Of a stretch of 64,000 nucleotides of DNA, positions 32,896-45,035 are shown one piece after another. The position numbers were made by a program, and so were the translations under genes. How positions within the stretch are numbered: the first letter of the stretch is position 1; each line of letters starts with the position of its first letter. The notes under the pieces are model-generated. The model ran no database searches. It was not told the origin of the DNA and worked only from the letters and a program-made list of their open reading frames with translations. Origin of the DNA: Endocalyx cinctus (lineage: Eukaryota > Ascomycota > Sordariomycetes > Amphisphaeriales > Apiosporaceae); NCBI GenBank assembly GCA_001600455.1, contig BCKC01000009.1, forward strand, positions 1,922,001-1,986,000, written 5' to 3'.

Positions 32896-34998
32896 ATGAC
32901 TTCTCAGGAGCCAAAGGGGACGAAGACCCTCGGGAACGTCCGCCTGCGGAATTACGAGACGAATACGATCATACTGATCCCTACCCCGTCCAACGATCCC
33001 AACGACCCATTGAACTGGTAATTATCCATCCACCTTGTCAAATCTAATCTCATCTGAGCTAGACTTACGAAATGGATACCTTAGGTCACCTGCTTATAAG
33101 AAGTATATCGCTGGGCTCGTCTGCATCGCCATGATGATATGCAATTTCCTCTCCGCCGGTAAGACTAATCACATCTATACCACGACTCATAGGAGACGCC
33201 ATTCTCAATTAATGGTTTTTTTTTTTTTCTTCGATAACATACTTACATTTTTCATCTACGCCAGGACCATCCGTTGCCATTGTTCAAACCGCCACCGAAT
33301 TCTTCCCCAACCTCCCCACGCTTTCCGGCGTATCTCGCGTGGCGTACTTCTTTACCACCACCTCGCTAATCCAAGGTATCGGAAACTTCGCCTGGGTCCC
33401 GCTCGCCAACAAGTACGGGCGGCGACCGGTGTACATCGCCAGCTACAGCATCTACTTGGCCGCCTCGATATGGCTCATCTTCGAACACAGCTACGCCGGC
33501 TTCCTGATTGGACGCCTCCTCTTGGGTCTCGGCGCCGGCGCCGCCGAGACGATCGCCCCTATTACCATTGCCGTGAGTGATCTAAACTGAAACCTTTTTT
33601 TTTTTTTTTTTTTTTGTTTTTACCGCTGCCATGAAATGAACTTTCGAATCGCTGATGTTGAAGAACTTAAAATCCAGGATGTTTTCTTCCTCCATGAACG
33701 TGGCAAGGTCATGGCTTTCTACACCGCTTTCTTGTCGGTTGGCGTAGCCTTTGGATTTATTATTGACGGGTAAGCTACTCTTCCTAGTATCATTACTCCT
33801 TGGCGTACATATGAGTACAGCAAGCATTAACAACAGCCTTAGTGTCATCGTGAGCACCATTCATTGGAGGGCAATATATCAAGTCGGGTCCGGCCTCGTT
33901 GGCATGGTACTACTCCTGTTGATCTTTACGTTTCGAGAGACGGCGCACAACAGGGTATACGAGGGTGTCACCGAGAACCAGGCGTCTTCCGGTCAAACGG
34001 ACGACGAGAAGGCGGTGAGCGATCATTTATCGGAGCCCGAAGATGCTCCGGCACGCGTTTACCCCGCGAAGATGTCGTGGCTTCAAAGCCTCAAGCCCTA
34101 CGAGCGAACCTGGACGGAGGAGAGCATTATCCGGATCGCGCTGCGACCGTTCGGCCTGATCATCCTGCCCCCGGTCCTCTGGGCCGCCCTCGTCCAATCC
34201 GTCACCATCGGGTTCATCGTAGCCGTCACCTCGAACGTGGCCTCGGCGTACCAGGAAACCTACGGCTTCGAGACGTGGCAGGTCGGCCTCTCGTTCTTCG
34301 GCGCCATCATCGGCTCCATCCTCGGCATACCCGCCGGAGGCCAGCTCGGGGATTGGACGGCCGACTGGTTCACCCGGCGGAACGGCGGCGTGAGGAATCC
34401 CGAAATGCGCTTGCCCGCCATAGTCCTCTCCGTCATCTCGACGCCCCTCGCGTTGGTGCTGTACGGAGTCGGCATCGGCTATAAGTTACACTGGATATGC
34501 CCCACCGTTGGTTTGACTCTACGTGAGTTTCTTCTTCTCTCTTCTCTCGTCTTTTCTTCTATTTATACTTGACCGAGCAATTACTTACAAATCTTGCGTC
34601 GGGAATTTACTAGTGAATTTCTCGATAACCCAAGGGACTAATATCAGTCTCGTGTACGTCATCGATGCCTACCGGCCCGTCGCTGGCGAGATCGCACTCA
34701 CCGTCCTGGGCTTTAAATGTACGTACTCTAACGCGAATCTCAAATGTTTAACCTGTGACCGCTAACAACTCCGTTACAAACAGCACTATTCGGTTTCTTG
34801 TTGTCGTTCTACACAAATCCTTGGGTCGAGCAGTCAGGCTATGTGAACGCATTTGGCGCCATGGCTGGTATCGCGGCGATCGTACTTCTGGGGTCGGTTC
34901 CGTTATACGTATGGGGAAAGTCTATACGTCACCACAGCTTGAAATGGCGTTTACTCTCATACGTTCATTGGGAAAGTGACAGGGAAACAGGTGAATAG
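32896..34998 (+). CDS. MFS transporter, DHA1-like drug/metabolite exporter
   Basis: This is a 12-helix major facilitator of the drug:proton antiporter 1 type, probably an exporter at the plasma membrane. Seven exons join in phase: 32896-33017, 33085-33158, 33265-33572, 33678-33769, 33843-34522, 34614-34718 and 34784-34998, giving 531 aa. The N-terminus has the DPNDPLNW motif typical of this group before helix 1. Motif A-like PLANKYGRRPVY lies between helices 2 and 3 and the helix 4-5 region reads GRLLLGLGAGAAETIAPI. A long acidic cytosolic loop (about residues 235-290) separates the halves. The second half contains NFSITQGTNISLVYVIDAYRP, also typical, and a short basic tail. It converges on an SDR gene only 251 bp away and lies at the edge of an enzyme-rich island, fitting export of a metabolite; substrate unknown. 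Confidence 0.94.
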
Positions 34999-35249
34999 GT
35001 TTTGGTCGGTATTTAGGTTGGGCTAGGTTATTTACTTAAGCATGACAGTAAAGTAATTGGGGTGGGATAAGGAGTTATTTCGGTTAGTGATAATTATTTA
35101 TTTTTAATTAACACTTAAATAAATCATTATCACTTACAGGAAACAGTCAAAAGGGGAATGACTCGATGATTTTAAGAAAAAATGTCGACTTTATAGGAAG
35201 ACATCACGAAATTGGATTTAAATTTGTACCATTAAGGAAACCAATTCAG

Positions 35250-36271
35250 CTAAAGAGTGAACCCCCCATCCAACAACACATTGACGCCCGTTGTGCTCTT
35301 GCTGCGAGCAATTGTGAGGACCTGTTCGGCGACATCCTCGACGGCGACGATCCGTTGAAGTTTGGTCCTTCTCCGATGTGCCTCCTTCTGCTCATCCGTA
35401 AAACGATCTGACCATTCCTAAGCAAGAATTTTAGTGGTTTCCTTCATTCAAAAACTTAACGGCAGAAAAGAAGATTGGAGGACAGGGGAAGGCGGATAGA
35501 TCCGCCGTCGGTAGGAGAAGGTGTTTTTTTTTTTCGGTAGAATTAACAAACTAGACTTACCGTGAGCAATAAGCCTGGCGAGACAGAGTTCACTCGGATC
35601 TTAGGAGCCGCCATCACGGCCAAACACCTAGCCAAGTGAAGCTGGGCTGCTTTTGTTACGCAATAGGCCTGAGAAGCGAAGGCGGGTTTAGTAAGTTAGA
35701 CATTCGTAGATGATAATAATAATAAGTTCCCGAAAGAAGGAAGGCAACTAACCAGAGCGCTCCCGCTAACGCTAACGCCAGCAAGCGATGAAGTAGTAAT
35801 GAAAGCGCCCTCAGTCTCGTCAAGGTGCTTCTTGGCGGCTCGCAGGAGCCATAGGTGAGACTTGACGTTCATGTTGAAAGCGCGGTCCCACTCATCCTCG
35901 TGGCAGTTATCGTCGATGGAATCGAGGCCTCGAAACCGGGACCAGCCGCCGTTGGAGAAGACGACGTCGAGCCGACCGAACTCGGAGACGGAGGCTTCGA
36001 CCAAAGCCTCGACTTCGGTGCGGCTGCCGAGATCGGCCTTCAAGGCGACGGCGGTTTTGGTCGAGCCGTCATTATTATTGTTATTACTACTTATCTCGTC
36101 GACGAGCTCCTGGGCTCTCGCCGTGTTGCTCGCGTAGTTCACTATTACCCGGTACCCGTTTTTGGCGAAAAGCCGACACGCGGTCGCTCCTAGTCCGGCG
36201 CTCCCGGCGGTAACCAGGATGACGGGGGAAGTGGTGGCGGCGGGGTTGGTGGGGTTCGTCGAAGCAGCCAT
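35250..36271 (-). CDS. Short-chain dehydrogenase/reductase (classical SDR)
   Basis: This is an NAD(P)(H)-dependent oxidoreductase of the classical SDR family, soluble. Exons 36271-35753, 35668-35561 and 35417-35250 join in phase to 264 aa, the standard length. The cofactor loop is TAGSAGLG (residues 21-28), with Ala where TGxxxGxG members have Gly. The structural Asn motif reads FSNGG. The catalytic Ser lies in TTSSLAG and the YxxxK pair is Tyr175 and Lys179 in AYCVTKAAQLH. The C-terminus has PKIRVNSVSPGLLLT and ends in VLLDGGFTL, as in typical SDRs. A short Asn repeat (SSNNNNND) follows the second helix. The gene converges with the MFS exporter. It probably acts on a small carbonyl or alcohol; nothing in the sequence fixes the substrate. 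Confidence 0.95.
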
Positions 36272-38025
36272 TGTTTTAACTCGGAGGATTATATCTACAA
36301 GAAAAAAAAATAATTATTACTTAGCAAATTTTATCTATTGTATTTAAATAATTTGATAGTATATTTGAATTCAAAATATATCGTCGAAACTGACTCACCT
36401 TCTCAATTCACATAACACCGTAGTCGGGCTCTTTTTTTCAGAAACAATTACAGTACATTATTACTATACCTGTACTATACTAGATGAAGCTCTAAAAGAC
36501 AATCTTTCCGTGGATAAATATCCCGAACTCATTAGCGAATCGGATTATCTCTACGCTACCTAATTTGCGCCCCCTCTTACCCTCTTACCCCCTTAAATTA
36601 TAATGGAGATAGCATAGCGTATATCCACACGCGTAGAGCCTAAGACATAATAGTAGATTGGGGGAGAGGGGAAAACTACGGTAGTCTTGTATTAGGGGGG
36701 CAATAATATAAGCTACACTACCCCTAAGTATGGGGTAGGTTACGGATAAAATGTGACTATACCCAGCCAGAACAAAGTAACAGGATTTGACCAAATGAGG
36801 TTCAGTGGGGGAAGACTACTGTGCACATACGTAGGAGAGATGGAGACGGAGACGGGTGCGATATTCGCTCTTGGTTAGATCTATTCATACTATCATCTAT
36901 CTATCTATCCACTTATCCGATTTATCTACCACTGAACAGTTGAAAACAAAGTAAACCATTGTACCAAGGAGATACTATCGTAACAAGTGATGAGGATATA
37001 CTCTCGGAGTATATTCCGGTACGAAATCTCAAAGGCTACTTTACCGGTAGTAACATCATCTGTTCTATTTTACTTATTAAGTTAAGTGCTAGGTAATAAG
37101 CTATAGAAAGGGTTCGGATAGCATTTCCCACCCCACATACCTTTCCCTACATAGTAGATTGACGAACAGGAAACCCAGGCATCGATTTCTATCTTGCAGA
37201 AAACATGAAAGATTTATCATCATTCAATAGTACAACGATACAGCTGCCCTATATTGCACGGTATATGCTTGTCGGCTGCCCGCTTATACCGCCTTAGGGT
37301 AAAGAAGTCAGAAATCCTACCTCTACAGACAATACGTACGTGATATACATAATTTCCAGTGTCCATACTATTATATGGAGCCGTGCCGCGCTAGTATATT
37401 CCACCCCGGCATAAATATTATATTCAGTAATACCTCCATTCTCAAAATATACCTATTATGATACAATAATAATCTCCTTTCATTAGCTATAGTAGGTATA
37501 TAATTCAAAGCGCACATATGCCCCGTCGGGAAGGTGGGGGAAGAGGGACACATGGATCGGATTTGACGTAATGATCAACCTTTCTTCACTCACCACAAAC
37601 CACAAACACATGGCCTACCGACTTGCCTGCCCGCATGCATCAGGGTACGACCTCGCCGGGGATCAATACGTGCATCCACCCTGCCACCTCGGCCTATCAG
37701 CTCCAGCTTATGTCTGGTGATTCTTACATGAATTGCCAGGACCGCCGATAGGCCACGGACGCAGTTGGTACCGTATAAGATTGGTTGGTAGCTCTTGAAC
37801 CTGTCGTCACATATTATTTGCGCATTTCCATCTTTGACGTGATTTAATCTATTTTCTATATATGTGGATTGAATACGTTTTCATAGCCAACCCCCAGACT
37901 TGGCTTATACATTAGTATCAACTGTCGTATCCTGACTTGACTTTGTTACCTTCTTGACCTGATCCACTTGATCTCATCTATAACACACAATCTTTTAATA
38001 ACACTCATTCGCTTTTTTACCCGCC
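36272..38025. other. Intergenic, AT-rich, 1.75 kb
   Basis: This divergent region separates the SDR and the monooxygenase fusion gene, so both promoters must lie here. It is AT-rich with short TATC/CTAT runs near 36895. No gene was recognised. Confidence 0.6.
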
Positions 38026-40609
38026 ATGGAGGTAAACGGAGTCGAGCCCTCAAATCCTCTCGTTCATGATCATGGCCACCCTCTCAAGATTGCCGTCGTC
38101 GGCGCCGGAATTGGAGGACTTACCGCGGCAATTGCCCTACGACGTAATGGTCACCAAGTAGAAGTATGCACAAAAATGATTATTCCTTTATAACACTCCA
38201 AGAAAAAAAAAAAAAAAGAAGAAAGGAAAAGAAAAAAAACCTTCCTTTAAGTCGCATTAACTAACTGAGAGCTAATGCAAATCTTCTCTTCAGCTTTTCG
38301 AGCAATCGAGACTCGCCACCGAATTAGGTGCCGCCGTTCATCTTGCTCCGAACTCCAACGGTGTCCTCCGCCGCCTGGGAATCGATGCCGAGACCTTCGG
38401 CGCGAACCCGACGGACTGGATATTAGAGTATGCCGACAGCGGTAAGCTTATCAGACCCATGGACATGAAAGGGCCTAACAAAATGTGGCAACACAAATGG
38501 CTGCTCGTCCACCGGGTCTCTCTTCACAACAAGCTCAAGGAAGTCGCCACGGCCAAGGATGGTCAAGGCCCCCCGGCTGTTCTGCATACCGCGTCAAAAG
38601 TCGTCGACATCGATATTGACGCCGGTAAAGTAACTCTTGAGAGCGGCGAGACCACAACTGCCGACGTTATCATAGGGGCGGATGGCATTTACGTAAGGAG
38701 GAGAAAAAATCCAATTATCTCTCATTTAGATGATAGGAAAACACTAACGCAACTATCGTAGTCCAATACGAGAAATATACTCCACGGCCGAAAAGTAGAG
38801 CTCTTCAGCTCCGGGAAAGCCGCTTTTCGATTCCTTATCCCCAGGCGCGTGGCTCAGGAGGACCCGGTTACGGCGCCGTTGGTGGAGCGTGACAACGCGC
38901 TTAGCATGTGGTTCGGTGCAGACAGGAGGGTCGTGATGTACCCGTGTAATCAAAACGAGATGTTCAACTTTGTGTGCATACATCCGGATACGGAATCTCA
39001 CGCCACGCAGAGCGACGGTGAGCGAAGAACACGCCCCTTTGTTTGGAACGAGACAACCGAGGGTCAATATATAGCTAACGATGTGTCTGAACAGAATGGA
39101 ACAAGCAAGGGACTATCGATCAGGTCTTGAAAGTATATGAGAATTTCGACCCCGCTCTTAAGAAGTTGATAAGCAAAGTGAACCCGGCCGATCTGAGAGT
39201 GTGGCGACTTTTAGATATGGAGAAGTTACCTTCCTGGACTAAGGGGAAGCTCGCCCTCCTCGGAGATGCCGCCCATCCGTTTACACCACGTAAGTATAAG
39301 AATAATTATGCTTCTTTCACTCTACTATGAAGACCTTATTATAAGACCCTTGTTTACTGAATATACCTCTTCAAAGACCAGGGACAGGGTGCCGGCCAGG
39401 CGATAGAAGACGCCGTGGCACTTGCGACGGTGCTTCCCAAAGGAACCAACCCCGCCGACGTCTCCGAGCGACTCGCGCTCTACGAAAAGATCCGCTACGA
39501 GAGAGCCCACGCGATCCAGGAGTACTCAAGGCAGGCCGGAAAAGATTGGATTAACGGCCAACCGCAAATCGATAGTACGTATCAAGCATAGCATTGAAGA
39601 TCACATTGGAAGCCCGCGCGATTTGCTAACAATCTCTTTTTTTACCTTAACTACAGTGCACAGTTACACGGCCTACAACTTCGGGCACGACGAGATCGAC
39701 AACTCGGCCAACGTGTTCAAGCGGTGGTTATGGGCGAAGAAGCCCGACCTCTACTGGCGGATGCCGACCTCGTTCGGGCCGTCCCCGGGACCGCGGCAGG
39801 ACGGGCTGGGTCGGCGACGCACGGACCACGAGGTGCGCAAGTTCATCACGTCGTCGGTGAGGTTCGCGACCTCGCGCACGTACCTCGAGACGCTCTTTCC
39901 GAGAGCGTGCTTCCGGTTCAAGAGCCCGGCGACGGTGTGCGAGGCCAGTATCTCGGCCACGACCCTCGACAATATGTCCTGGCTCGGCGGCGGCGGCTAC
40001 ACCTTCTGGGGCCTCTACCTCCACGGCGTCGAGTACGTCAAGAAGGACGGCTCCACCGTGCTAGGCACTTACCTCCCCGTCATGTTCGAGGACCTCACGG
40101 ACCCCATCGTCTCCGGACGCGACGAGCTCGGCATGAACAAGATCTACTGCCACATCGACGTCAACGGCGCCGACTCGAGCGCCCCCCGCTACCGCCTGCG
40201 CGCGTCCTGGCGGGGCGCCCAGTTCCTCGACGTGGACATCCGCGACCTCCAGAACGAGGACCCGGCGGAGCAGAACAAGAAGAAGGAAGGGGAGAAGGTG
40301 GAGGAGGATTACGGCGTCATGACGTACAAGTATATACCGGCGGTAGGGGAGCTCGGCAAGGCCGACGCCGAGTACGCGTGCGTGGTACCGAACGAGGGCG
40401 AGGCTGCGACGGTGACGCCTAAGCTCCGCTCGGTCCGGCGGTCGAAGAATGCGACCATCAAGTTCGACGCCGGCGATTGGGACTCGCTGCCTACGATACA
40501 TCACGTCTCCGCCGGCCTCGCCCAGATACCGATTTACTCCATCATCGACGCCAAGGTGGTGGAAGGGCTGGGCGTCGGTGACCTCTTATGTTGCAAGAGA
40601 ATAGAATAA
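38026..40609 (+). CDS. FAD-dependent monooxygenase fused to an acetoacetate decarboxylase-like domain
   Basis: This is a 712-aa two-domain enzyme. Exons 38026-38163, 38294-38692, 38762-39017, 39095-39289, 39377-39574 and 39657-40609 join in phase. Residues 1-410 are a salicylate-hydroxylase-type flavoprotein: GAGIGG at 26-31 binds the ADP of FAD, IIGADGIY is the DG motif, and LLGDAAHPFTPHQGQGAGQAIEDA near 319-340 is the GD motif. Residues from about 455 to 700 resemble the acetoacetate decarboxylase superfamily: YLETLFP, CEASISATTLDNM, GGYTFWGLYLHGVEY, GTYLPVMFEDLTDP, GRDELGMNKIYCHIDV and RASWRGAQFLDVDIRDL. A Lys in GMNKIYC sits where the Schiff-base lysine might be. The end of the flavoprotein and all of the second domain lie in one open exon, so the fusion is real and not a joining error. 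It plausibly hydroxylates an aromatic and then processes the product; the reaction is unknown. Confidence 0.93.
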
Positions 40610-42485
40610 GAAAGAAGACTTGAAGTTCTGTACATGCATTCGAGATCTTGAGCGATGTTCATGATACCAAATTGTCTATTTACTTTACGCATGGCGAGAT
40701 ATACAAATCATACAAATTGCACATCATTCTCATCAGAATTATATTATTACTACTAGATATTTTCTTAGCCGATATCTCTCTTGTGAATTGTGTGCCTACT
40801 AATGATACGATATGAAATAAACCGGCTTGCTCATCTTACGCACTCCATTTACTTGCGCGCAGCTATCTCTCTAAATTCTCCAACTCTCAAATAGACAATA
40901 TGCTATAGGTTTAGAAGGCTAGATCTTGTTAAAATCTCTATTTGAAATCTCTAATCGAGCTCACAGAGTAGTGCCAAATGGCATGGATCCGGGGCCAGCT
41001 AGCCCAGCATCTCGTTGGGAACGCGTGTTCCAGTTCCACTTAGCGCGGGGTGGAATTGATAGGTCGCAACACTGGCAGTAAGCGTGATCAGATAGCATAT
41101 ACCTATAATTAAGCGCTTGTAAAGGAATATACTGAGGCTATGCAACTGGGGCGAAACGGTACCAATTGACAGAAGAGGAGCGTCAATAATGATCCGTTAG
41201 CTGAGAAGAGTTTCAAAGACCACTGAAGAACTCTCTAACTTACCCATCCTTCTATTAGGAATATAAGGGGACCCTCTCGAGCATACTGATGAGAGATAGA
41301 GAGATAGGGTTGAACGATAATTTGACTAACTTGCCGCACTATACAACTGTCAAACAGTATCAAATCTTTGCCTAAACCGTGATCGTAGTCAGCCGATAGG
41401 AAGTATGAAGTTGGACATTTACGGTAACGAGTTGCTTTACGTTCTTAAACTGGTAGTTTCTCGAGCCTCTGTGTTAGTCTTAAGATATTCAAAGGGTATA
41501 GCCTATGTGCGATCCTACGTGGTACCAATAATGATACCTCGACTTCGTCTGAAGCTGCTCCTAATTTCTAAGTAGCACACTACTAGGCACCCAATCCACG
41601 AATTAGTATGAATTTAGTGTTATGGGGCGTACTCCATCCTTTTATTCTCCTCACGCATGTAAAGTACCTTGCCTCGGATAGTATTAGGCGGGAAGATTAC
41701 GTACCTGTGACCTGAAGGAATGGAGATGCCTGGGACCTTTCTGGTCAACGTCATGGCATCATGTAACCCGGCTCTTTCTGTGCCCCGTTCTGCCTATTCC
41801 CAGCCCCTAGCAAAAAGGGGTAGAAGGGGAAGGGGAATTTCATACTAGTATAGATACGATTAGGTTAGCGTACATCTTACGTGGAATGTGGAGGAGGACG
41901 ATTAAAATGTGGAGATATCTAAGTAGGTATAGAAGTGGTATGCAATCATGTTACGGGGTACCGTACTGGCTTAACTAGGATCAAAACAAAACAAATTCGG
42001 CAAATATTTTTACGTCTCCTTCACCGTCAAAGTTCAGTTTACTTGAGAAGTGTAATAGAAGTATTTTAAAGTACTTTTTAGGAGAGGCAGGAAGGGATTC
42101 GTTATGCCTTAGAGCCGCATCAGATCCTAGTATAGAGTACAGAGTACGGGGTATGGGGTATGGGGTACGGGTATTACACTACAATGGAAACCCCTGCTTT
42201 CTAGTATTACGTGTAGGCGTGCCATTGTGCTGGGTACACCCCAGATCAGTTACTTATCTTAATTAGTACATATTTACTAGTATAGGTACATATTTCATCG
42301 TACAAGCTTTAGAGAAATATAACCCTAGTAATAGGATATGTTCTAGACCTGGCCAGTCCGGTAATGAGTATTCTTGGTTGTCACATAAAGTGAGATTAGT
42401 CACAAAGATATACCAAGATGATAGATTAGTATAAGTGGTTGGCTACATGATAGCAAGGATTGGGGAATACTCCATATCGTCTCTC
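40610..42485. other. Intergenic, AT-rich, 1.9 kb
   Basis: This is the 3' region of two convergent genes. No ORF with recognisable content is present. A G-rich pentamer-like stretch (repeats of TACGGGG/TATGGGG) lies near 42135-42172. Confidence 0.6.
42135..42172. repeat. Degenerate TATGGGG/TACGGGG repeat
   Basis: Four to five imperfect copies of a 7-bp G-rich unit lie in a row. It could form a short G-quadruplex but is small. Confidence 0.6.
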
Positions 42486-43613
42486 TCAGGGTAATCCTTT
42501 AGTCCCGATTGTCATGAAGACCTCATCGGTAAATTCGCTCTTCATCTCTTTCAGCTCCTCCACATCCCAATTTGCCTTTGCACACCGACCTCGAAGAAAT
42601 GCCGCCTCGGAGCTCGCCATCCAGACGAGGAAATGGGCAGGTAATTGAACTAGTTAATCGAAGTCAGATCACACGACCTATACTGCCTCACGTGCAAGCG
42701 GTAGGGGAAAAAAATCTTCCTTCTTACCCGTATCCATAGGCAGACCGTCAGGAGTAGCCCCTGTTCTGTTGAAATTGTCCGTATGGATCATACCGGGATC
42801 CACCGTGGCAATGAACATGTCGGTATTCTCGGCAGCCAAGAATTCAAAGATCTTCGCCTGCGCGATCTTCGAGGACGTGTAAGGAGAAAGACCGGACAGA
42901 TAGGCAGCGGGCATGAAGGACGTGTCGCTGGTCACTGCCAGAAAGGTCGCGCCGGGTCGTTGAGCTGTCGGCAGGAACGCCTTTGCTACTAGGAGAGCCC
43001 CTTTCACATTTGTCTGCGTTCGGGTATTGATTTGTCAGTATATGCCCCGATGGAAGGAGAGGCAAGATAGTGCGATTGGGGTTGGTGGTTTGGAGGGGAT
43101 GTTTCGTTATCAGTTACCTCGTATCCTTTCCACCAATCCTCTACGTCGACGGAGGAAATAGGTGAGGGCGTCGGGCAGTAGCCGGACGTCAAAACGAGGA
43201 TATCCCACTTGCTTATAGAGTTACGTCAGCGACATACACGGAAGCAGCCGATTTGCTGGTAGTGTTAATCTCAGCAGCCGTGGCTTTCAGATTAGCTTCG
43301 TTACGACCAATCAGCGACACGTGCGTAGCCCCGGCGGCGGCGAAAGCCAGAGCTGTCTCTCGCCCGATTCCGCTTCCCTACAAATTTAACGAAAAGCTTT
43401 GTTTAGTAGGGGCGTATACAAAAGGCGGAAATTTTGTGGTTCAAAGAATGTGCTGTTGGTGGTTGCGAATGTGCATACTCCTCCTAAGATGACTACCGTT
43501 TTACCAGCCACACTCAGCTCCGGACGCGACGGAGATATGGATTCATATGTGTCATTGCGCCACGTCTTAGTTGGGCAAGGGAAAGGAGGCTGCATCTTGT
43601 TGTATGTGGTCAA
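42486..43613 (-). pseudogene. Short-chain dehydrogenase damaged by an internal deletion and frameshift
   Basis: Exons 43613-43479, 43377-43118, 43013-42728 and 42649-42486 read as an SDR. The cofactor strand KTVVILGG joins GSGIGRETALAFAAAGA, then HVSLIGRN and SVYVADVT. Immediately after ADVT the frame runs into TAA. Downstream the protein resumes in a different frame as KWDILVLTSGY. Exon 2 is 260 nt, not a multiple of three, though both its splice sites demand phase 0. The helix that normally lies between these two strands (about 15-20 residues) is missing, so a deletion of some 45-60 bp with a frameshift is the simplest reading. The rest is well preserved: TSDTSFMPAAYLSG, active-site YTSSKIAQAK, VDPGMIHTDNF and HFLVWMASSEAAFLRGR near the C-terminus. 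A second ATG at 43595 is an alternative start. A sequencing deletion cannot be excluded. Confidence 0.8.
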
Positions 43614-44352
43614 ATTGGCCAGAAAGTTGTTTGGTTGATGAGAATAAAGTGATTTTCTCCCATGAGACTAGAGACTCGGTATTTTGATATCACCACTCAG
43701 ACCTTTTTCTCTTGATGGTTTTGTATATTAAGTTAAAGACAAAGCAAAAGTCTCCTTTTGCTTACTTTTACCCCTTACTTCAGCCCCTCACTTGTGCGTA
43801 GTTGAAAATATTCCCTGGGGGTGAATTTAGTGATACTGGGGTACTTGATGTCTTACTTGTTGTATGTCTGTCGAGTTTACCGAAGAGGTGTATTGCTGTT
43901 ACTTTTTTATGCACTCATCAGGCACAGGTCGGTACATACTCTTCAGAGCAAACCCTTTTCAGTCTCACTTAGAAATCTATACTTCCTTGTTTATTCCACG
44001 TTATGCGTACATGACACCGGTATAAAATCTCTTCAGGTAACTAACTATCTACCACTTAGAGTAAAAATAGCACAATTATGACAGGTACTTTTGTAACATT
44101 CCGAGTTTCGTATATGGGAAAGATTTGAACATAACATATAACGACCGTCCTATTAGAAGTCCCGTTCCCAACTTATTTAGCACAATAGAAAGCGGCTCTT
44201 ACTGATATTTCATGCTGGCGCATGGTATCAAGGCATAGCAATTGCTGTTCTCTCTTGTATGTAAAATGACCTCGGCGGTGACGATAAGGCCTTTATTACA
44301 ATACATGAAATGATTTTACTCCTACGGGGCGTCCTATGGGGGGATCCGTAAA

Positions 44353-44621
44353 CCCCATGGGGCTCCCACGGGAGCATGGGGGCTTGGCGGGGGACGGGTG
44401 GGGGGGGGGGGGGGGGGGGGGGGGGGGTGTAAAGCCTTATAAAGATGTTATTGACCCGACGGATTAGAAAAGCCCACAAGCCCATAGCCAGAAATAAATC
44501 ATAAAATAAAAATAAAAGTCTCGTGGGCAATTCATGGGAGTTTTCTCTTTTCCGTGGGAGCTCCCATGGGAGTGTTTTTTTTTTTCCTATGAGAAGGCGG
44601 TGGGGCCCCCATGAGGGCCCC
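44353..44621. repeat. Cluster of GC-rich palindromes around a poly-G tract
   Basis: Several short palindromes recur here: CCCCATGGGG (44353-44362), CTCCCACGGGAG (44363-44374), CTCCCATGGGAG (44561-44572, nested in a larger palindrome with GGGAGCTCCC at 44556-44565) and an imperfect GGGGCCCCCATGAGGGCCCC near 44602-44621. The recurring CTCCCAYGGGAG word suggests an expanded repeat rather than chance. Confidence 0.7.
44400..44427. repeat. Poly-G homopolymer, 28 bases
   Basis: This is an uninterrupted run of G bases, unusual against AT-rich flanks. Its true length is uncertain because homopolymers are error-prone. Confidence 0.9.
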
Positions 44622-45035
44622 ATTATCAAACCCCAAATTATGATGTGAGGAGTTGAAAGAGCATTCAGCTCCATCTCATTTTCATTCAAGTCAGACGTAA
44701 ATTTTGTTACCGTGAAGGTATCCTTCCAGAGATCGGCGCTGTTCTTTTCCGATCTCAGCGTACTCATCAAGATGCTCTTGACTTTCATGTTATGGTTTGG
44801 GTGGTTTTATGGGCACGACTACCGAGCCTCCCGAATGTAATGACAGAAAGCGGCCCTTTATTGGCAGGATTTCAGAGGTACTAGTTTATCATGTAGTCTA
44901 CATATAAGCTGCGTGCCTAAGGCTACCCGGAGGGTAGCCCCAGCAGGATACGTTTATGTATATAAAGGCTTCCGCTTCATAGATAGAGTAAAAGGTCAAG
45001 AATTAATACCATGATCATTTGGCTCGTAAGCTACA

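Noticed and set aside
33035..33580. 181-aa plus-strand ORF in the MFS exporter
   Set aside because: It reads through introns and an alternative frame. The spliced frame gives a complete transporter.
39724..40504. 232-aa plus and 147-aa minus ORFs in the last exon of the monooxygenase fusion
   Set aside because: The frame that continues from the flavoprotein carries the decarboxylase-like motifs. The others are Arg/Pro-rich shadows.
44228..44788. 186-aa minus-strand ORF
   Set aside because: Its polyproline is only the poly-G tract read backwards, and the rest covers the palindrome cluster.
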